A stretch of DNA of 64,000 nt from CAWDDA01 sp963813345 (GTDB lineage Bacteria > Acidobacteriota > Blastocatellia > RBC074): NCBI GenBank assembly GCA_963813345.1, contig CAWEYR010000011.1, positions 124,001-188,000 on the forward strand, written 5' to 3'. This document shows positions 39,941-50,625 of the stretch, piece after piece. A program made the position numbers and the translations under genes. The notes beneath the pieces are model-generated. The model saw only the letters and a list, made by a program, of their open reading frames with translations. It searched no databases and had not been told where the DNA came from. Position 1 is the first letter of the stretch; the number at the start of each line of letters is the position of its first letter.

Positions 39941-41860
39941 ATGAACGTCAATCTTGATTCCAGGACTCCCGGCGGACCACTTCCGATGAAGTGGACCAGC
40001 TACAAACAGGAGATGAAGCTCGTCAACCCGGCCAACCGGCGTCGCTTCGAAGTGATAGTCGTTGGAAGCGGACTCGCCGGCGCCTCGGCGGCCGCGACTC
40101 TCGGAGAGCTCGGCTACAACGTCTCCTGCTTCTGTTTTCAGGACAGTCCCCGGCGCGCTCACAGCATTGCCGCGCAGGGTGGCATCAATGCAGCCAAGAA
40201 CTATCGCAATGACGGCGATAGTGTCTATCGCCTTTTTTACGACACGATCAAGGGAGGTGATTTTCGCGCGCGCGAAGCAAATGTCTATCGACTGGCTGAA
40301 GTCAGCGTCAATATTATCGATCAATGTGTCGCGCAGGGTGTCCCTTTTGCGCGCGAGTACGGCGGGATGCTTGACAACCGGTCATTCGGAGGAGCCCAGG
40401 TGTCGCGCACATTTTATGCAAGGGGTCAGACCGGTCAGCAACTTCTTCTTGGCGCGTACCAGGCACTCAGCCGCCAGATCCAAGCTGGTATGGTGAAGAT
40501 GTATCCGCGAACTGAGATGCTGGACCTGGTTCTCATCGACGGTCACGCGAAAGGAATAGTCGTCAGAGATCTCGTCTCCGGAGCGATTTCGTCGCACGCC
40601 GCAGATGCCGTCGTGCTTGCAACCGGTGGCTATGGCAACGTCTTTTTTCTTTCAACGAACGCGAAGGGTTGCAATGTCACGTCGACTTTCCGCGCTTACA
40701 AGAAGGGTGCACTTTTCGCCAATCCGTGTTTCACGCAGATTCATCCGACGTGCATTCCGGTAAGCGGCGACTATCAGTCAAAGCTGACCCTGATGTCCGA
40801 ATCCCTGCGCAATGACGGCCGTGTCTGGGTGCCCAGGACGCGCGGTAACACTCGTCACCCGTCAGAGATTCCTGAAACTGATCGCGACTACTATCTCGAA
40901 AGGAAGTATCCGAGCTACGGCAATCTTGCGCCTCGGGACATCGCTTCGAGGGCAGCGAAGGAGGTCTGCGATGAAGGCCGCGGCATTGGCCCCGGTGGGC
41001 GAGGCGTCTACCTCGATTTTGCGGATTCGATCAGCAGAGTTGGTGAAAGCAAGATCCGCGAGCGCTATGGAAACCTCTTTGAAATGTATGAGCGCATTAC
41101 CGGTGAGAATGCCTACAAGCAACCAATGCGAATCTACCCGGCGGTTCACTACACGATGGGTGGCTTGTGGGTTGACTACAACCTTATGAGCAATATCCCC
41201 GGTCTGTATGTTCTGGGTGAGGCAAACTTTTCAGATCACGGCGCAAATCGGCTGGGCGCGAGCGCGTTGATGCAGGGGCTCGCTGACGGCTACTTTGTAT
41301 TACCTAACACGATCGCAGGTTATTTCGCCGGGGGGCCGCAAAAGAAGTACGCCACCGATCACGTTGAATTCAAGCATGCGGAGGAAGAGACGAGAGAACG
41401 GGCGCGACGCCTGCTCGGCATGAACGGCAAGAGGACTGTGACCGATTTCCATCGAGAGCTCGGAAAACTGATGTGGGACAAAGTTGGGATGGCGCGAAAT
41501 GACGCCGGACTGAGGGAGGCTCTAAAACGAATCCCGGAAATCCGGCAGGAGTTCTGGGAGAATTTAACCGTCCCAGGCATAGGTGATGAACTCAATCAGT
41601 CGCTTGAGTACGCCGGAAGAGTCGCAGACTTTTTGGAATTCGCTGAACTACTGGCATTTGACGCTCTGCATCGCGAAGAATCCTGCGGAGGCCACTTTCG
41701 CGAGGAATATCAGACAGACGATGGTGAAGCGCTGCGTAATGACGAGAAGTTTGCCTATGTAGCCAGCTGGGAATACAAAGGTGCCGATCAATACCCTGCT
41801 CTTCATCGCGAGCCACTCGTATACGAACAGGTGAGAATGACGCAGAGGAGCTATCGATGA
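39941..41860 (+). CDS. sdhA: Succinate dehydrogenase flavoprotein subunit
   Basis: A 639-residue FAD-containing catalytic subunit that oxidises succinate to fumarate. The ATG at 39941 (MNVNLDSRTPGGPLPMKW) is chosen over an upstream start inside the sdhC gene. Motifs are VVGSGLAGASAAATLGE (FAD-binding), RRAHSIAAQGGINAAKNY (covalent FAD histidine), ANPCFTQIHPTCIP and YPAVHYTMGGLWVDYN, all typical of the non-proteobacterial three-subunit enzyme. The stop overlaps sdhB by four bases (ATGA), giving translational coupling. Confidence 0.92.
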   Translation: MNVNLDSRTPGGPLPMKWTSYKQEMKLVNPANRRRFEVIVVGSGLAGASAAATLGELGYNVSCFCFQDSPRRAHSIAAQGGINAAKNYRNDGDSVYRLFYDTIKGGDFRAREANVYRLAEVSVNIIDQCVAQGVPFAREYGGMLDNRSFGGAQVSRTFYARGQTGQQLLLGAYQALSRQIQAGMVKMYPRTEMLDLVLIDGHAKGIVVRDLVSGAISSHAADAVVLATGGYGNVFFLSTNAKGCNVTSTFRAYKKGALFANPCFTQIHPTCIPVSGDYQSKLTLMSESLRNDGRVWVPRTRGNTRHPSEIPETDRDYYLERKYPSYGNLAPRDIASRAAKEVCDEGRGIGPGGRGVYLDFADSISRVGESKIRERYGNLFEMYERITGENAYKQPMRIYPAVHYTMGGLWVDYNLMSNIPGLYVLGEANFSDHGANRLGASALMQGLADGYFVLPNTIAGYFAGGPQKKYATDHVEFKHAEEETRERARRLLGMNGKRTVTDFHRELGKLMWDKVGMARNDAGLREALKRIPEIRQEFWENLTVPGIGDELNQSLEYAGRVADFLEFAELLAFDALHREESCGGHFREEYQTDDGEALRNDEKFAYVASWEYKGADQYPALHREPLVYEQVRMTQRSYR

Positions 41861-42604
41861 ACCTGAAGCTGCGCGTCTGGCGTCAAAAGAATGCAATGTC
41901 TGAAGGCGGATTTGTCGACTACTCCGCGCGTGACGTCAGCCCTGACATGTCGTTCCTTGAGATGCTCGATATCGTCAATGAGGAGTTGATCGCAAAGGGT
42001 GAAGAACCGATCGCTTTCGACCACGACTGCCGCGAAGGCATCTGCGGGACGTTGCGGACTCGTGATCAATGGCGTTGCGCACGGTCCACTGAAAGCGACA
42101 ACCACCTGCCAGTTGCACATGAGGTTCTTCACGGATGGTCAGAAGATCACAATCGAACCGTGGCGAGCGCGCGCATTTCCGGTGATCAAGGACCTCGTCG
42201 TCGATCGGAGCGCGTTTGACCGGATCATTCAATCGGGCGGTTACATTTCGGTATCTACCGGTGGTGTGCCGGATGGCAATGCGATTCCTATCGGCAAAGA
42301 GATCTCCGACCGTTCAATGGACGCGGCTCAATGCATCGGTTGCGGGGCGTGTGTAGCCGCTTGCAAGAATGCATCAGCAATGCTCTTTGTTGCAGCCAAG
42401 GTCTCTCATCTCAGCCTGCTGCCGCAGGGTGCAGTTGAGCGTGAACGCCGCGTTGTCAACATGGTGGATACGATGGATCGCGAAGGATTCGGAAACTGCA
42501 CAAACATCGGATCCTGCGAGGCCGTTTGCCCGAAGGAGATCACCCTCGACTCGATCGCGCTCATGAATCGCGAATACCTGAGAGCGAAGTGGCAGGGGAG
42601 GTAG
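41857..42604 (+). CDS. sdhB: Succinate dehydrogenase iron-sulfur subunit (one frameshift)
   Basis: About 249 codons. The [2Fe-2S] motif CREGICGTCGLVINGVAHGP is cut by one inserted T at 42052-42053 (the joint is exact at TCGLV); [4Fe-4S] follows in CIGCGACVAACKNA and [3Fe-4S] in NCTNIGSCEAVCPKEI. It is the electron relay from SdhA FAD to the cytochrome b quinone site. Since the protein is essential for the complex and everything else is conserved, the frameshift is most likely a sequence error. Confidence 0.9.
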
Positions 42605-42825
42605 ACGGCAGGGGTTCAGTTTCAGCCCAGGGGAAAGTCTTTTGCACTGCGATTGAGATTTGAGATATGAGATAATTGTCATTCACGAAGCATTCTGCTG
42701 ATCAATCTCGTCTCGGGATCTTCAAATGAGAATTCTCCTCCAGCGCTGAAGTTGAACTCCATAGCTCGGGATGGCTGCGGACGTGATCCTCGAACCGAAA
42801 TAGTTATCCGGTCGTATCGATCCTC

Positions 42826-45314
42826 GTGTACAAACTTCGCGGCAGAAAATCTCGTTGGGTCTGGATTGCACTGGTCGCATTGTCTCCGATTGCCTACATC
42901 CTCGGAGCCAAAATAGTTTCAAAGTACGATTCGATCGCGCAGGCCCATTTCACCTATGATCGCACTGAAGTCAGCGAAATCGCCGCCAGGTTTGCGAAGG
43001 AAAAGGGGCTCGACGTTACAGGCTGGGAGACTCTCGTCCATACGCGCGTACACAATCTGCTGCTCGTATACTTTCGAAATAAGCCCGGCGCCGACGCCGA
43101 TCGACTCAAAGCGCTTGGGCCTCCCCTGAGTACATTCGTACTCTTTAGATCGCCTGACCGCAATCAGCATATCGAAGTAAGGGTCGGACCCGAAGGACGA
43201 GTTGTGGGCTACAGCCGAAAACTCGCGGCTGATGCGAGTCCGAATGATCCTGGAGAGGCACGCTCGCTCGAGATCGCACGAGCAACACTTTCGTCGTGGC
43301 TGCTACCGGACGAGCAGAGCCGGCTGATCGGACCTGAAACAAAAGAACAGAGAGCCGCAGACTCGGTTACGAGAAGCTACAGTTGGCGTCTCCCTGCAGC
43401 GTCCCACCCCGAACTCGATCTTCGGTACGAAGTCTCGGTACGCGGAGACGCAGGTGCTTGGAGAAACCATTGAGAGCAAGGTACCCGAAGGTTTGTTTCG
43501 TGAGAATGAGCCTTTTGCGCGCTTCGGATTTCGGTTGAACCAACAACGCGTTTCCGGATTAACGGCGGTCAGCATCATTCTGTACTGGCTGGTGTTTGCT
43601 GTAGTGTTGATCCTGGGGATATATCGTTTCATACAGCGAGCAAGGCAGCGCGAGTTGTCGTACAAGCGCATCGCCATCCTGACCGTCAATCATTGCATTC
43701 CTCTTTCTGGCGGTTATTCTCATCACAGATATCGCCACTTACGACCAGGCTATCCTGCGCAACACGTCATTGCTCCCTATCTATATTGTCGGCACGATCT
43801 CATATCTTTTCATGGGACTGTTTGTAGCAATCGCGTATGGAAGTGGTGAAGGCGATATTCGCGAAGGTTTCCCAGGAAAGCTCACTTCTCTCGACGCGCT
43901 ACTTACAGGAAAGCTCTTTTCGCGCAACGTTGCGCGTGCCGTCGTCATCGGTGCTGCCGTTGGCGGTTGGGGGTTTCTGCTACTTGAGCTCGTTCCCTTT
44001 TTCTGGCGTAACGTTCCCACAGCTGGAAAGAACATCGAAACATTCGATTTTCTTGTTGGCCGGGCTTCCTGGCTTTCTCCTTTTGTGATTCTTCCGATTG
44101 ATGTCATCCTGACGATGACGGTCGCCATTCTGATTCCTGTGCCATTCATCCGGCGGCGCTTTCGCCGAGCATATGTTGTTGTGATTCTCGCATTCCTGTT
44201 TGGTTGGGTGGCGTGCACAGGATCGGCTGCGTACTTCTCGCCGTGGGTCGGAGCGGCGGCGCTCGGCATCGTAAAGGCAGGAATTCTCCTCTTCCCTTTC
44301 TTCAGGTTCGATCTCCTGACCTCGCTCGTGAGTCTGGCGGTCCCCACTTTTGTTACGTCGATAGTTCAGTTCACAGCGCAGCCATCTTCGTCGCTCAACC
44401 GTTCCGGCTACATCGCACTCGCTATCGGCCTCGCGTTTCTCATATGCGAAATCTACTTTGCATTCAAAGGAAAGCTTTATAACGAAGAAGAGGTAGGCCC
44501 TCAGTATGCTCGCCATCTCGCCCAACGCCTGAATATGCAGGCAGAGGTCTCGGCGGCACGCGAGGCTCAGATACGACTCATGCCGCCGCTTGCGGATGCT
44601 CCGCCTGGCCTCGAGATTGCCGCGCAATGCCGGCCAGCACAGGAAGTAGGAGGAGACTACTACGAGGTCTTTGCGCTCGATGAAAACCGGACTGGAATAT
44701 TCATGGCGGAAGGCGGTGGACAGGGTCTCGCCTCTGCGCTCTCAATTGCTTTTGCCAAGGGTTATATCCTGCCGAAAGTTACGGGGGCCCGGCACTCAGA
44801 TGATTCACCGCTCGAGATTGTGCGCGGTCTTCAGACCCAGTTGCGGAAATCAGTGAGTCACAATTCAGAAATGGGAATTGTGTACGCCGTATTGGACTCC
44901 TCCGAGAAGACGATCAGGTACGCGCGAACAGGAGCTTATCCGCGCGTTTACGTCGGGCGACAAAGCGAAAGTAGCGCGTTGAGCCCAACCGAGGATGAGA
45001 ACAAATTCGGGACTACACATGGAGCGGTGCCGGAATCGTTCACGGTAGCCTCAGGTTTGTTGGACCTCGAACCCGGTGACACGGTAATGGTCTTCACAGA
45101 TGGCATAGCTCACGCAACTGGTCGCTCAGGCGAGGGCGTTGCCGATATCCTTTGGCGAGATATCCGCGCTGATGCGACCGACTCGCCCGAGAAGCTGCAA
45201 CGCGATCTGGAGGAAGTCCTCGAGAAGACTGAAAAGCGAGCGGCGAACGCTCGAGTCGCAACTGATGATCTCACGGCAATGGTTGTTCGGCTGAGCAGGG
45301 ACTCATCCCAATGA
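42826..45314 (+). CDS. Membrane SpoIIE-type phosphatase with altered metal motif (two frameshifts)
   Basis: About 829 codons. N-terminal membrane anchor, an extracytoplasmic region (to about residue 205), several membrane helices (about 230-540), and a C-terminal PP2C/SpoIIE domain starting REAQIRLMPPLADAPPGLEI with GGDYYEVF. Where canonical SpoIIE has ADVSGKG, this protein has MAEGGGQGLASA, replacing the metal-binding aspartate with glutamate, and the later FTDGIAHATG and TDDLTAMVVR are kept, so activity may be reduced or regulatory. Two single-base insertions, near 43451 and 43690, break the frame. GTG start at 42826. The last four bases overlap the next phosphatase gene. Paralogue of the gene downstream. 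Confidence 0.8.
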
Positions 45315-47728
45315 GCGCACGCCGCGTACTTCTACTGATACTGTCCGGAGTTGCCGGCTACATTGTCCTGGCATTCATATTCCCATCCATTCAGCCTGTG
45401 GCAAAGTTGGGGGTTGATCTCGATCGTAACGGCGTTGTCGCTCTCGCCCGCAAGCACGCTGTATCGATTGAGCCCGAAGCCGCAACCTGGCCGGCTGGCG
45501 TTGAAGCCGTACTTGATCAGTCGGCGGAGCGCTATCTTGAAGACAAGCCGAAACCTGAAATCGCCGGTCTGATGTCGGTCATTTCTTCGCGCGTAACGTT
45601 GCCTGATCCTCGATCTCGAAAGCGGATTGAGATCACAATCAACGGAAAGGGTCGCATAATGGGTGTCAGCCGACAGGGTTGGACTCCGGATGCGACGCGC
45701 ACTGTGTCGACCGATGACCAGAAGAATCTGGCGGAGGCTGCGCTCAAGCAGCTCGCAAATGACCAATGGCAAAGCTTCAGGTTCAAACAGAGCTCGATGA
45801 CCGATTCTGCTACAAGAACCTTTGTCTGGGAGAAGAGTTCCGAGGGCGAGGACCGAGTCAAGCTCGTGGCGAACGCGTCACTTCAAAACGACATTATTAT
45901 TCGGACTTCGATTAGTCCCGAGCTGAGCAACGACTACCGTGAAAGTATTCGCAGCGGCCGTTCGATTCTGCGCTGGATGGACTTTGTCTTTGTGCTTTTG
46001 CTCCTGCTGGGCACGCTTTTCGCACTGATCATCTATTTCCGCAATATCATTCGCAAAGAGGTGCGCCATAGCTCGACGTTTCTCGCGTGGCTCGTCACTT
46101 TTGCCGCCATCGCGGTCTGGCTATTTAACGGTTCGATGTTTGAAGACATCCGTACAAGCATCGCATTCAGTTCTTCGGTGCAAGCGTCATCTCTGCGAAT
46201 TTTGCTCTCGATTCTTGCCGTTTCAGCCGTGGCGATAGCCTTCAGCTTTCCGATCCCCATCTTTTGGGGCGCAGGATATCCTGAAGCATCAAGGCTCGTG
46301 CGCAACCCGCTGAGCCGTTTCGAGCTTTTCTTGAGAGGGAAGCTCCTGTCTCGCAAAGTTGGCTCCAGCATTCTTGTCGGCCTCGCCCTCGGATGGGCGC
46401 TTCCCCTCATCGCCTTTGCCGCTGCAAAGCTGATGAAGGTCGGCGAGACCCCTCGCCTCGCAATCGAAGGGGTTTATGGTGATCTCTTCGCGGCCCGGTT
46501 CCCGTTACTTGTTCGGCCGCTGGAGTCGTCGGGCATAAAGCTCTACACCGTTTTCATTGTCTTTGTCTTTCTGCTTCCACTTCTTCTTCGCCGGTTCCGC
46601 AGATCAGCAGTTTGTCACGGCATTGCAATTTTTATCGGAGCCTTAAGCTTTCTTGGGTCAGACGAGTTCCATACGGGTGTCGCGGCAGCCGCGTTTTCGT
46701 CTCTTGCGACTATCGTTTTTCTCGACCGGCTTGTTTTTAAAGCGAGCTTCCTTGCGGCTGTGACAGCATTGCTTTCGGGTGATTTCGCGATGAAGCTTTG
46801 CGCACTGCAGAGTCAACCTTCATCGAGTCTTCAATGGCATGGATGGTTGGGATGGACCCTGTTTGGTCTTGCGATTGCTGGTTCAGCTGCAGTTGCATTG
46901 CGCGGAAGGGTGCTCAGTGAAGAAGATGCTCGCGCGCGATGGTTCTCTGAAGATCAACTGGCAAATCGCGAAGAGCTCGCGCAGCTCAAGGCCCAGTTTC
47001 AGGTTGCGCGGAGAGCGCAGGAGCAGATGCTCCCCGATGAACCTCCGATAGTGCCCGGCGTAGAGATTGCCGCAGTCTGTCAGCCGGCGCGGGAAGTAGG
47101 CGGCGATCTTTTTGATTTTCTGCAACTGCCGAACGGTCGTATCGGAATCGTTGTGGCAGACGTCTCAGGCAAAGGCGTGCCGGCGGCGCTCTATATGACG
47201 CTGACAAAAGGTCTGCTGGCATCTATTGCCGAAACAACATCGGATCCGGCAGAAATCGTGCGCGAGGTAAACAGGCACCTTTATGTTGCGTGTAAACGAA
47301 AGATGTTTGTCACCCTCCTTCTGGGAGTCGTCGATCCGCAGTCTCGAACGTTCGCGTACGTCCGCGCGGGTCATAATCCTCCCGTTTGGCGAAGCGAAAC
47401 CAACCGCGAAACAACCCTCCTCGGCGCGCGGGGCATTGGGCTTGGTCTTACGTCCGGTGAGCTATTCGATCGCACACTCGAACTCGAAGAGATCGTTCTC
47501 CGGCCGAGCGATCTGCTGCTCCTCTATTCAGATGGAATCTCAGAAGCAATGAATGAAGCGCGCGAGGAGTACGGCGAAACGCGTCTCAAGGATGTTGCTT
47601 CGCGAGCCGATGGGATGAGTGCAGAGAAAGTGAAGGACCTCATTCTCGCTGATGTCCGATCGTTTCTTGGTCGTACTCCGCCTCAAGATGATCAGACGCT
47701 GGTGGTTTTGAGGGTGTTGAATGAATGA
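45311..47728 (+). CDS. Membrane SpoIIE-type serine phosphatase
   Basis: An intact 805-residue protein with the same layout as the gene before it: an N-terminal helix, an extracytoplasmic sensor region (about 30-210), multiple membrane helices, a short coiled region, and a C-terminal PP2C-like phosphatase. The metal sites are canonical: GGDLFDFL, VVADVSGKGVPAALYM, YSDGISEAMN and DDQTLVVLRV. It would dephosphorylate a STAS-domain antagonist in response to an external or membrane signal, releasing a sigma factor or other partner. Starts at ATG overlapping the previous stop (ATGA). Confidence 0.88.
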   Translation: MSARRVLLLILSGVAGYIVLAFIFPSIQPVAKLGVDLDRNGVVALARKHAVSIEPEAATWPAGVEAVLDQSAERYLEDKPKPEIAGLMSVISSRVTLPDPRSRKRIEITINGKGRIMGVSRQGWTPDATRTVSTDDQKNLAEAALKQLANDQWQSFRFKQSSMTDSATRTFVWEKSSEGEDRVKLVANASLQNDIIIRTSISPELSNDYRESIRSGRSILRWMDFVFVLLLLLGTLFALIIYFRNIIRKEVRHSSTFLAWLVTFAAIAVWLFNGSMFEDIRTSIAFSSSVQASSLRILLSILAVSAVAIAFSFPIPIFWGAGYPEASRLVRNPLSRFELFLRGKLLSRKVGSSILVGLALGWALPLIAFAAAKLMKVGETPRLAIEGVYGDLFAARFPLLVRPLESSGIKLYTVFIVFVFLLPLLLRRFRRSAVCHGIAIFIGALSFLGSDEFHTGVAAAAFSSLATIVFLDRLVFKASFLAAVTALLSGDFAMKLCALQSQPSSSLQWHGWLGWTLFGLAIAGSAAVALRGRVLSEEDARARWFSEDQLANREELAQLKAQFQVARRAQEQMLPDEPPIVPGVEIAAVCQPAREVGGDLFDFLQLPNGRIGIVVADVSGKGVPAALYMTLTKGLLASIAETTSDPAEIVREVNRHLYVACKRKMFVTLLLGVVDPQSRTFAYVRAGHNPPVWRSETNRETTLLGARGIGLGLTSGELFDRTLELEEIVLRPSDLLLLYSDGISEAMNEAREEYGETRLKDVASRADGMSAEKVKDLILADVRSFLGRTPPQDDQTLVVLRVLNE

Positions 47729-47938
47729 CGAGCCCAGGCTGATCTGCCATTGATTTGTCATTTGTCGTGTGCACCTGGGATGCGAGCCGAATGGTAAATG
47801 ATCGCTGAGAATGCAATCGATCATGATGTCGTTGGACTCTGACAGTCGAGCCAATGACGCTGCGAATCACAAGAGGCTTCGCCCAGGCGGTACAACTTGC
47901 TTATGTTAGAATCGTAAGACTTTACTGGAGGATTTGGC

Positions 47939-48310
47939 GTGCCTAACCCGTTTTCATTGGACATAGTTGAAAAAGACGGATTCTCGTTGATACATCTTGA
48001 GGGTTATCTTGATGCCCATACCGCTCCGCAATTCGAGGCGGCAATCCAATCCGAGATCGATTCCGAACACTATGCGCTCATTGTCGATTGCTCAAAGCTG
48101 ACATACATTTCTTCTGCGGGTCTCGGTGTGTTCATGACCTTCGTCGAAGAAGTGCGAGAGCACGGCGGCGACATTAAGCTTTGCGGCCTTGTCTCGAGGG
48201 TTCGGCACACATTCGAGATTCTCGGCTTCCAGGACATCTTTGACCTGCTCGACGATGTACCTTCGGCAGTTCAGCGCTTTGGCGAGAAGAAGACTGCGGA
48301 GGGAGCGTGA
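47939..48310 (+). CDS. STAS-domain anti-sigma factor antagonist
   Basis: A 123-residue RsbV/SpoIIAA-like protein; GTG start at 47939 has TGGAGGA upstream. The phosphoacceptor site is VDCSKLTYISSAGLGVFM (SSAGLG serines). In the classical partner switch, the unphosphorylated form binds and neutralises the RsbW kinase. It overlaps the next gene by four bases (GTGA), so the two proteins are made together. Probable substrate of the SpoIIE phosphatases on either side. Confidence 0.9.
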   Translation: MPNPFSLDIVEKDGFSLIHLEGYLDAHTAPQFEAAIQSEIDSEHYALIVDCSKLTYISSAGLGVFMTFVEEVREHGGDIKLCGLVSRVRHTFEILGFQDIFDLLDDVPSAVQRFGEKKTAEGA

Positions 48311-48747
48311 CAATGGCGGCGTTCGAGAGGAAGTTCAAGCTTCACGTGCCCTCGTCGACTGAAAATCTCGCGTTGATCCGCGAATTTGTCACCTTGATAG
48401 GGGCGCAGGCCGGCCTCGACGAGTCAGAGGTAGCGAACATTGAACTCGCCGTCGACGAAGCCTGCGCAAATGTAATCGAGCATGCTTATGGAAATGATAC
48501 TTCGCACGAAGTCGTAGTACGGGCAATCTTCGACAATGACGAGCTGTCAATAAACGTTGAAGATTCCGGTCGCGGGTTCAATCCGGATTCGGTGGTTCAG
48601 GAGGAACTGGATGAGCTTATTTCGAAACACAAATCAGGTGGCCTTGGGATGAGACTGATAAGACAACTCATGGACGAGGTTCATTACGAGATCGTGCCCG
48701 GACGCAAGAACGAGCTTCAAATGAAGAAGCGGCTCCGCAAAGCTTAA
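48307..48747 (+). CDS. RsbW-like anti-sigma factor/serine kinase
   Basis: A 146-residue GHKL-fold ATPase. The N box is AVDEACANVIEHAY, G1 is VEDSGRGFNPDS and G2 is KSGGLGMRLIRQLMDEV, as in RsbW/SpoIIAB. It would phosphorylate the preceding STAS protein and sequester a sigma factor when the STAS protein is phosphorylated. The start is GTG 48307 or ATG 48313. No sigma factor gene is adjacent, so the ultimate target is unknown. Confidence 0.9.
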   Translation: MTMAAFERKFKLHVPSSTENLALIREFVTLIGAQAGLDESEVANIELAVDEACANVIEHAYGNDTSHEVVVRAIFDNDELSINVEDSGRGFNPDSVVQEELDELISKHKSGGLGMRLIRQLMDEVHYEIVPGRKNELQMKKRLRKA

Positions 48748-48778
48748 ACCGCCGGACCTTCCTGTCAATCGGGTTTCA

Positions 48779-50436
48779 ATGACATCACCTGCAGTATCGC
48801 GCCTCGAGGCGCTTCTTGAATCCGCCCAGCTTCTACACTCATCGCTCGATCTGAATGCCTTGCTCAGTCATCTTCTTCGCTCGGTGATGGGTAGACTGCT
48901 CGTGACGCGCGCGTTTATCTCAGTCAGCGATCACGGCGAGATGCGGCTGGCCCAGGTTCGCGGGCTTCCAAAACTGAAAACTGGCGAGCTGTATGACGAA
49001 ACCGCAGCCCGCAATGCAGGCATCAGTCAAATCTTTTCGATCGGTGACGAGACAAATCCGGTGGGTTTCCTGGGCATCGGACGGCCGCTCGACAAGACGC
49101 GGAGCTTTGATCCGGACGAAACGGGCTTCATTACGGCACTTCTTGGACTTGCCGCAAGCGGCATCGCCAACGCGAGCGCGCATGCGGAAACACAGCGAGT
49201 GAACCGCGATCTCGACCAGCGAATCGAGGACCTGCGAACGCTTCTCGATCTGGTACGAGGATTCACTTCATCGCTTGATCCGGAGGGCGTCGCACGACTG
49301 CTCGCGTTGACGTTCACGGGACGATGGGCGGTCAGTCGATACGCAGTTTTCGCGTGGAAGGAGCCGCACCCGCTTGTTACGCGCAACAAGGGGATCAAAC
49401 CGCTCTCTGCCGAGTCGATAAAGGAGTATAGCGAGCAGATTGCATCACTTCCCGAAGCCGCCCTGGTTCGAGACCTTGCAGACGGGACATTGAAAGAATG
49501 TTTCGCTCGAGAGCAGGCGGAAGTTGTCTTCGTAATGCGCTCGGGTGATGCTCCTTCAGGGCTTGTACTTCTCGGTGCGCGACGTCAGGACCGCGGGTAT
49601 TCACCCGCAGATCTTGAATTTGGTTCCGCCCTCGTAGCGCAAGCCGCTGTTGCATTCGAGAATTCCTGGTATTTTCGCGAAGCACTCGAACGCCGCCGAA
49701 TGGAGCAGGAGCTCGAGCTTGCTGCAAGCATTCAGGAAGGGCTCTTTCCGTCAGTTCTTCCTGAACTGCATGGCTGCCAGATTGCTGCGATGAATCGGCC
49801 CGCGCGCCATTGTGGAGGCGACTACTATGACGTCCTGCCGATTCACGACACCGGGCTGGGGATTTATCTTTTCTGCTCTGCGTTGCCGATGTGTCGGGTA
49901 AGGGACTGCCGGCATCGTTGTTGATGAGCTCGATGCAGGCGACGTTACGGGCGCTTCTCGGAAGAATCCCCACACTCACTGAGCTCGCGGTGCATATCAA
50001 CGAGCTGCTCTATGCTACGACCCCTTCAAACAAATATGTAACAGCCGTGTTGTTTGCGATCGAACCCATCACCGGAAAGTGCCGGTATGTAAATGCCGGG
50101 CACACCCGTTGCCTGCATTTGCGCGCTGACGGCGAGCCCGTGTGGCTCGAAGCGACTGGAACTCCCTTCGGGCTGATGCCCGGCCTTCCCTACCAGGAGA
50201 ACGTGATCGAACTGGATGCGCGGGACATCGTTGCGCTCTACTCTGACGGCGTTTCCGAGGCACAGGACGCAAACGAAGACGAATTCGGAGAGGATCGCAT
50301 CAGAGACGTCCTCGCGCCCATTTCAGATCAGCCAGCCGCAGTTCTGGTAACTACACTGCTCGCATCAATCGACCGCTTTGCCGGCCCGCTTCCCCAATAC
50401 GACGACATCACGATCATGATCGTGAAGCGGACGTAG
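48779..50436 (+). CDS. Cytosolic GAF-SpoIIE phosphatase (one frameshift)
   Basis: About 552 codons without membrane helices. A GAF domain (about 10-140) and a second GAF-like domain (150-300) are followed by a SpoIIE/PP2C domain from EQELELAASIQEGLFPSVLP, with CGGDYYDVL, VADVSGKGLPASLLM, NAGHTRCL, YSDGVSEAQD and DDITIMIVKR. A one-base deletion near 49878 splits the domain just before VADVSGKG. GAF domains usually sense a small ligand or redox state. It completes a set of three phosphatases acting on one STAS/RsbW pair. Confidence 0.87.
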
Positions 50437-50438
50437 GA

Positions 50439-50581
50439 AGAGAGGGGTCAGGGGTCAGGGGTCAGGGGTCGGGGCATGGAGTTCAAGCTTTAGCTTGCTC
50501 TCGACAAGCTAGGTGCCAAGAGCAAGCTAAAGCTTGAACTCCACCTGACCCCTGACCCCCGACCCCTGATCCCTTCTCTTG
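50439..50581. repeat. Nested palindrome: GGGGTCA outer arms around family B core
   Basis: Outer arms are tandem GGGGTCA heptamers (left) and TGACCCC (right), inner arms are GGAGTTCAAGCTTTAGCTTG and its inverse, the same core as at 8803 and 25825. The arms are about 63 bases (50439-50501 and 50519-50581). It separates the GAF-SpoIIE gene from the kinase gene. Confidence 0.9.
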
Positions 50582-50625
50582 CTTGTCCCCCGAAGTTCGA
50601 TAAATTATTCTGCTTGGATTCGAGC

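Noticed and set aside
42045..42060. Programmed ribosomal frameshift in sdhB
   Set aside because: No slippery heptamer or downstream pseudoknot, and many unrelated genes show the same kind of single-base change, so error is simpler.
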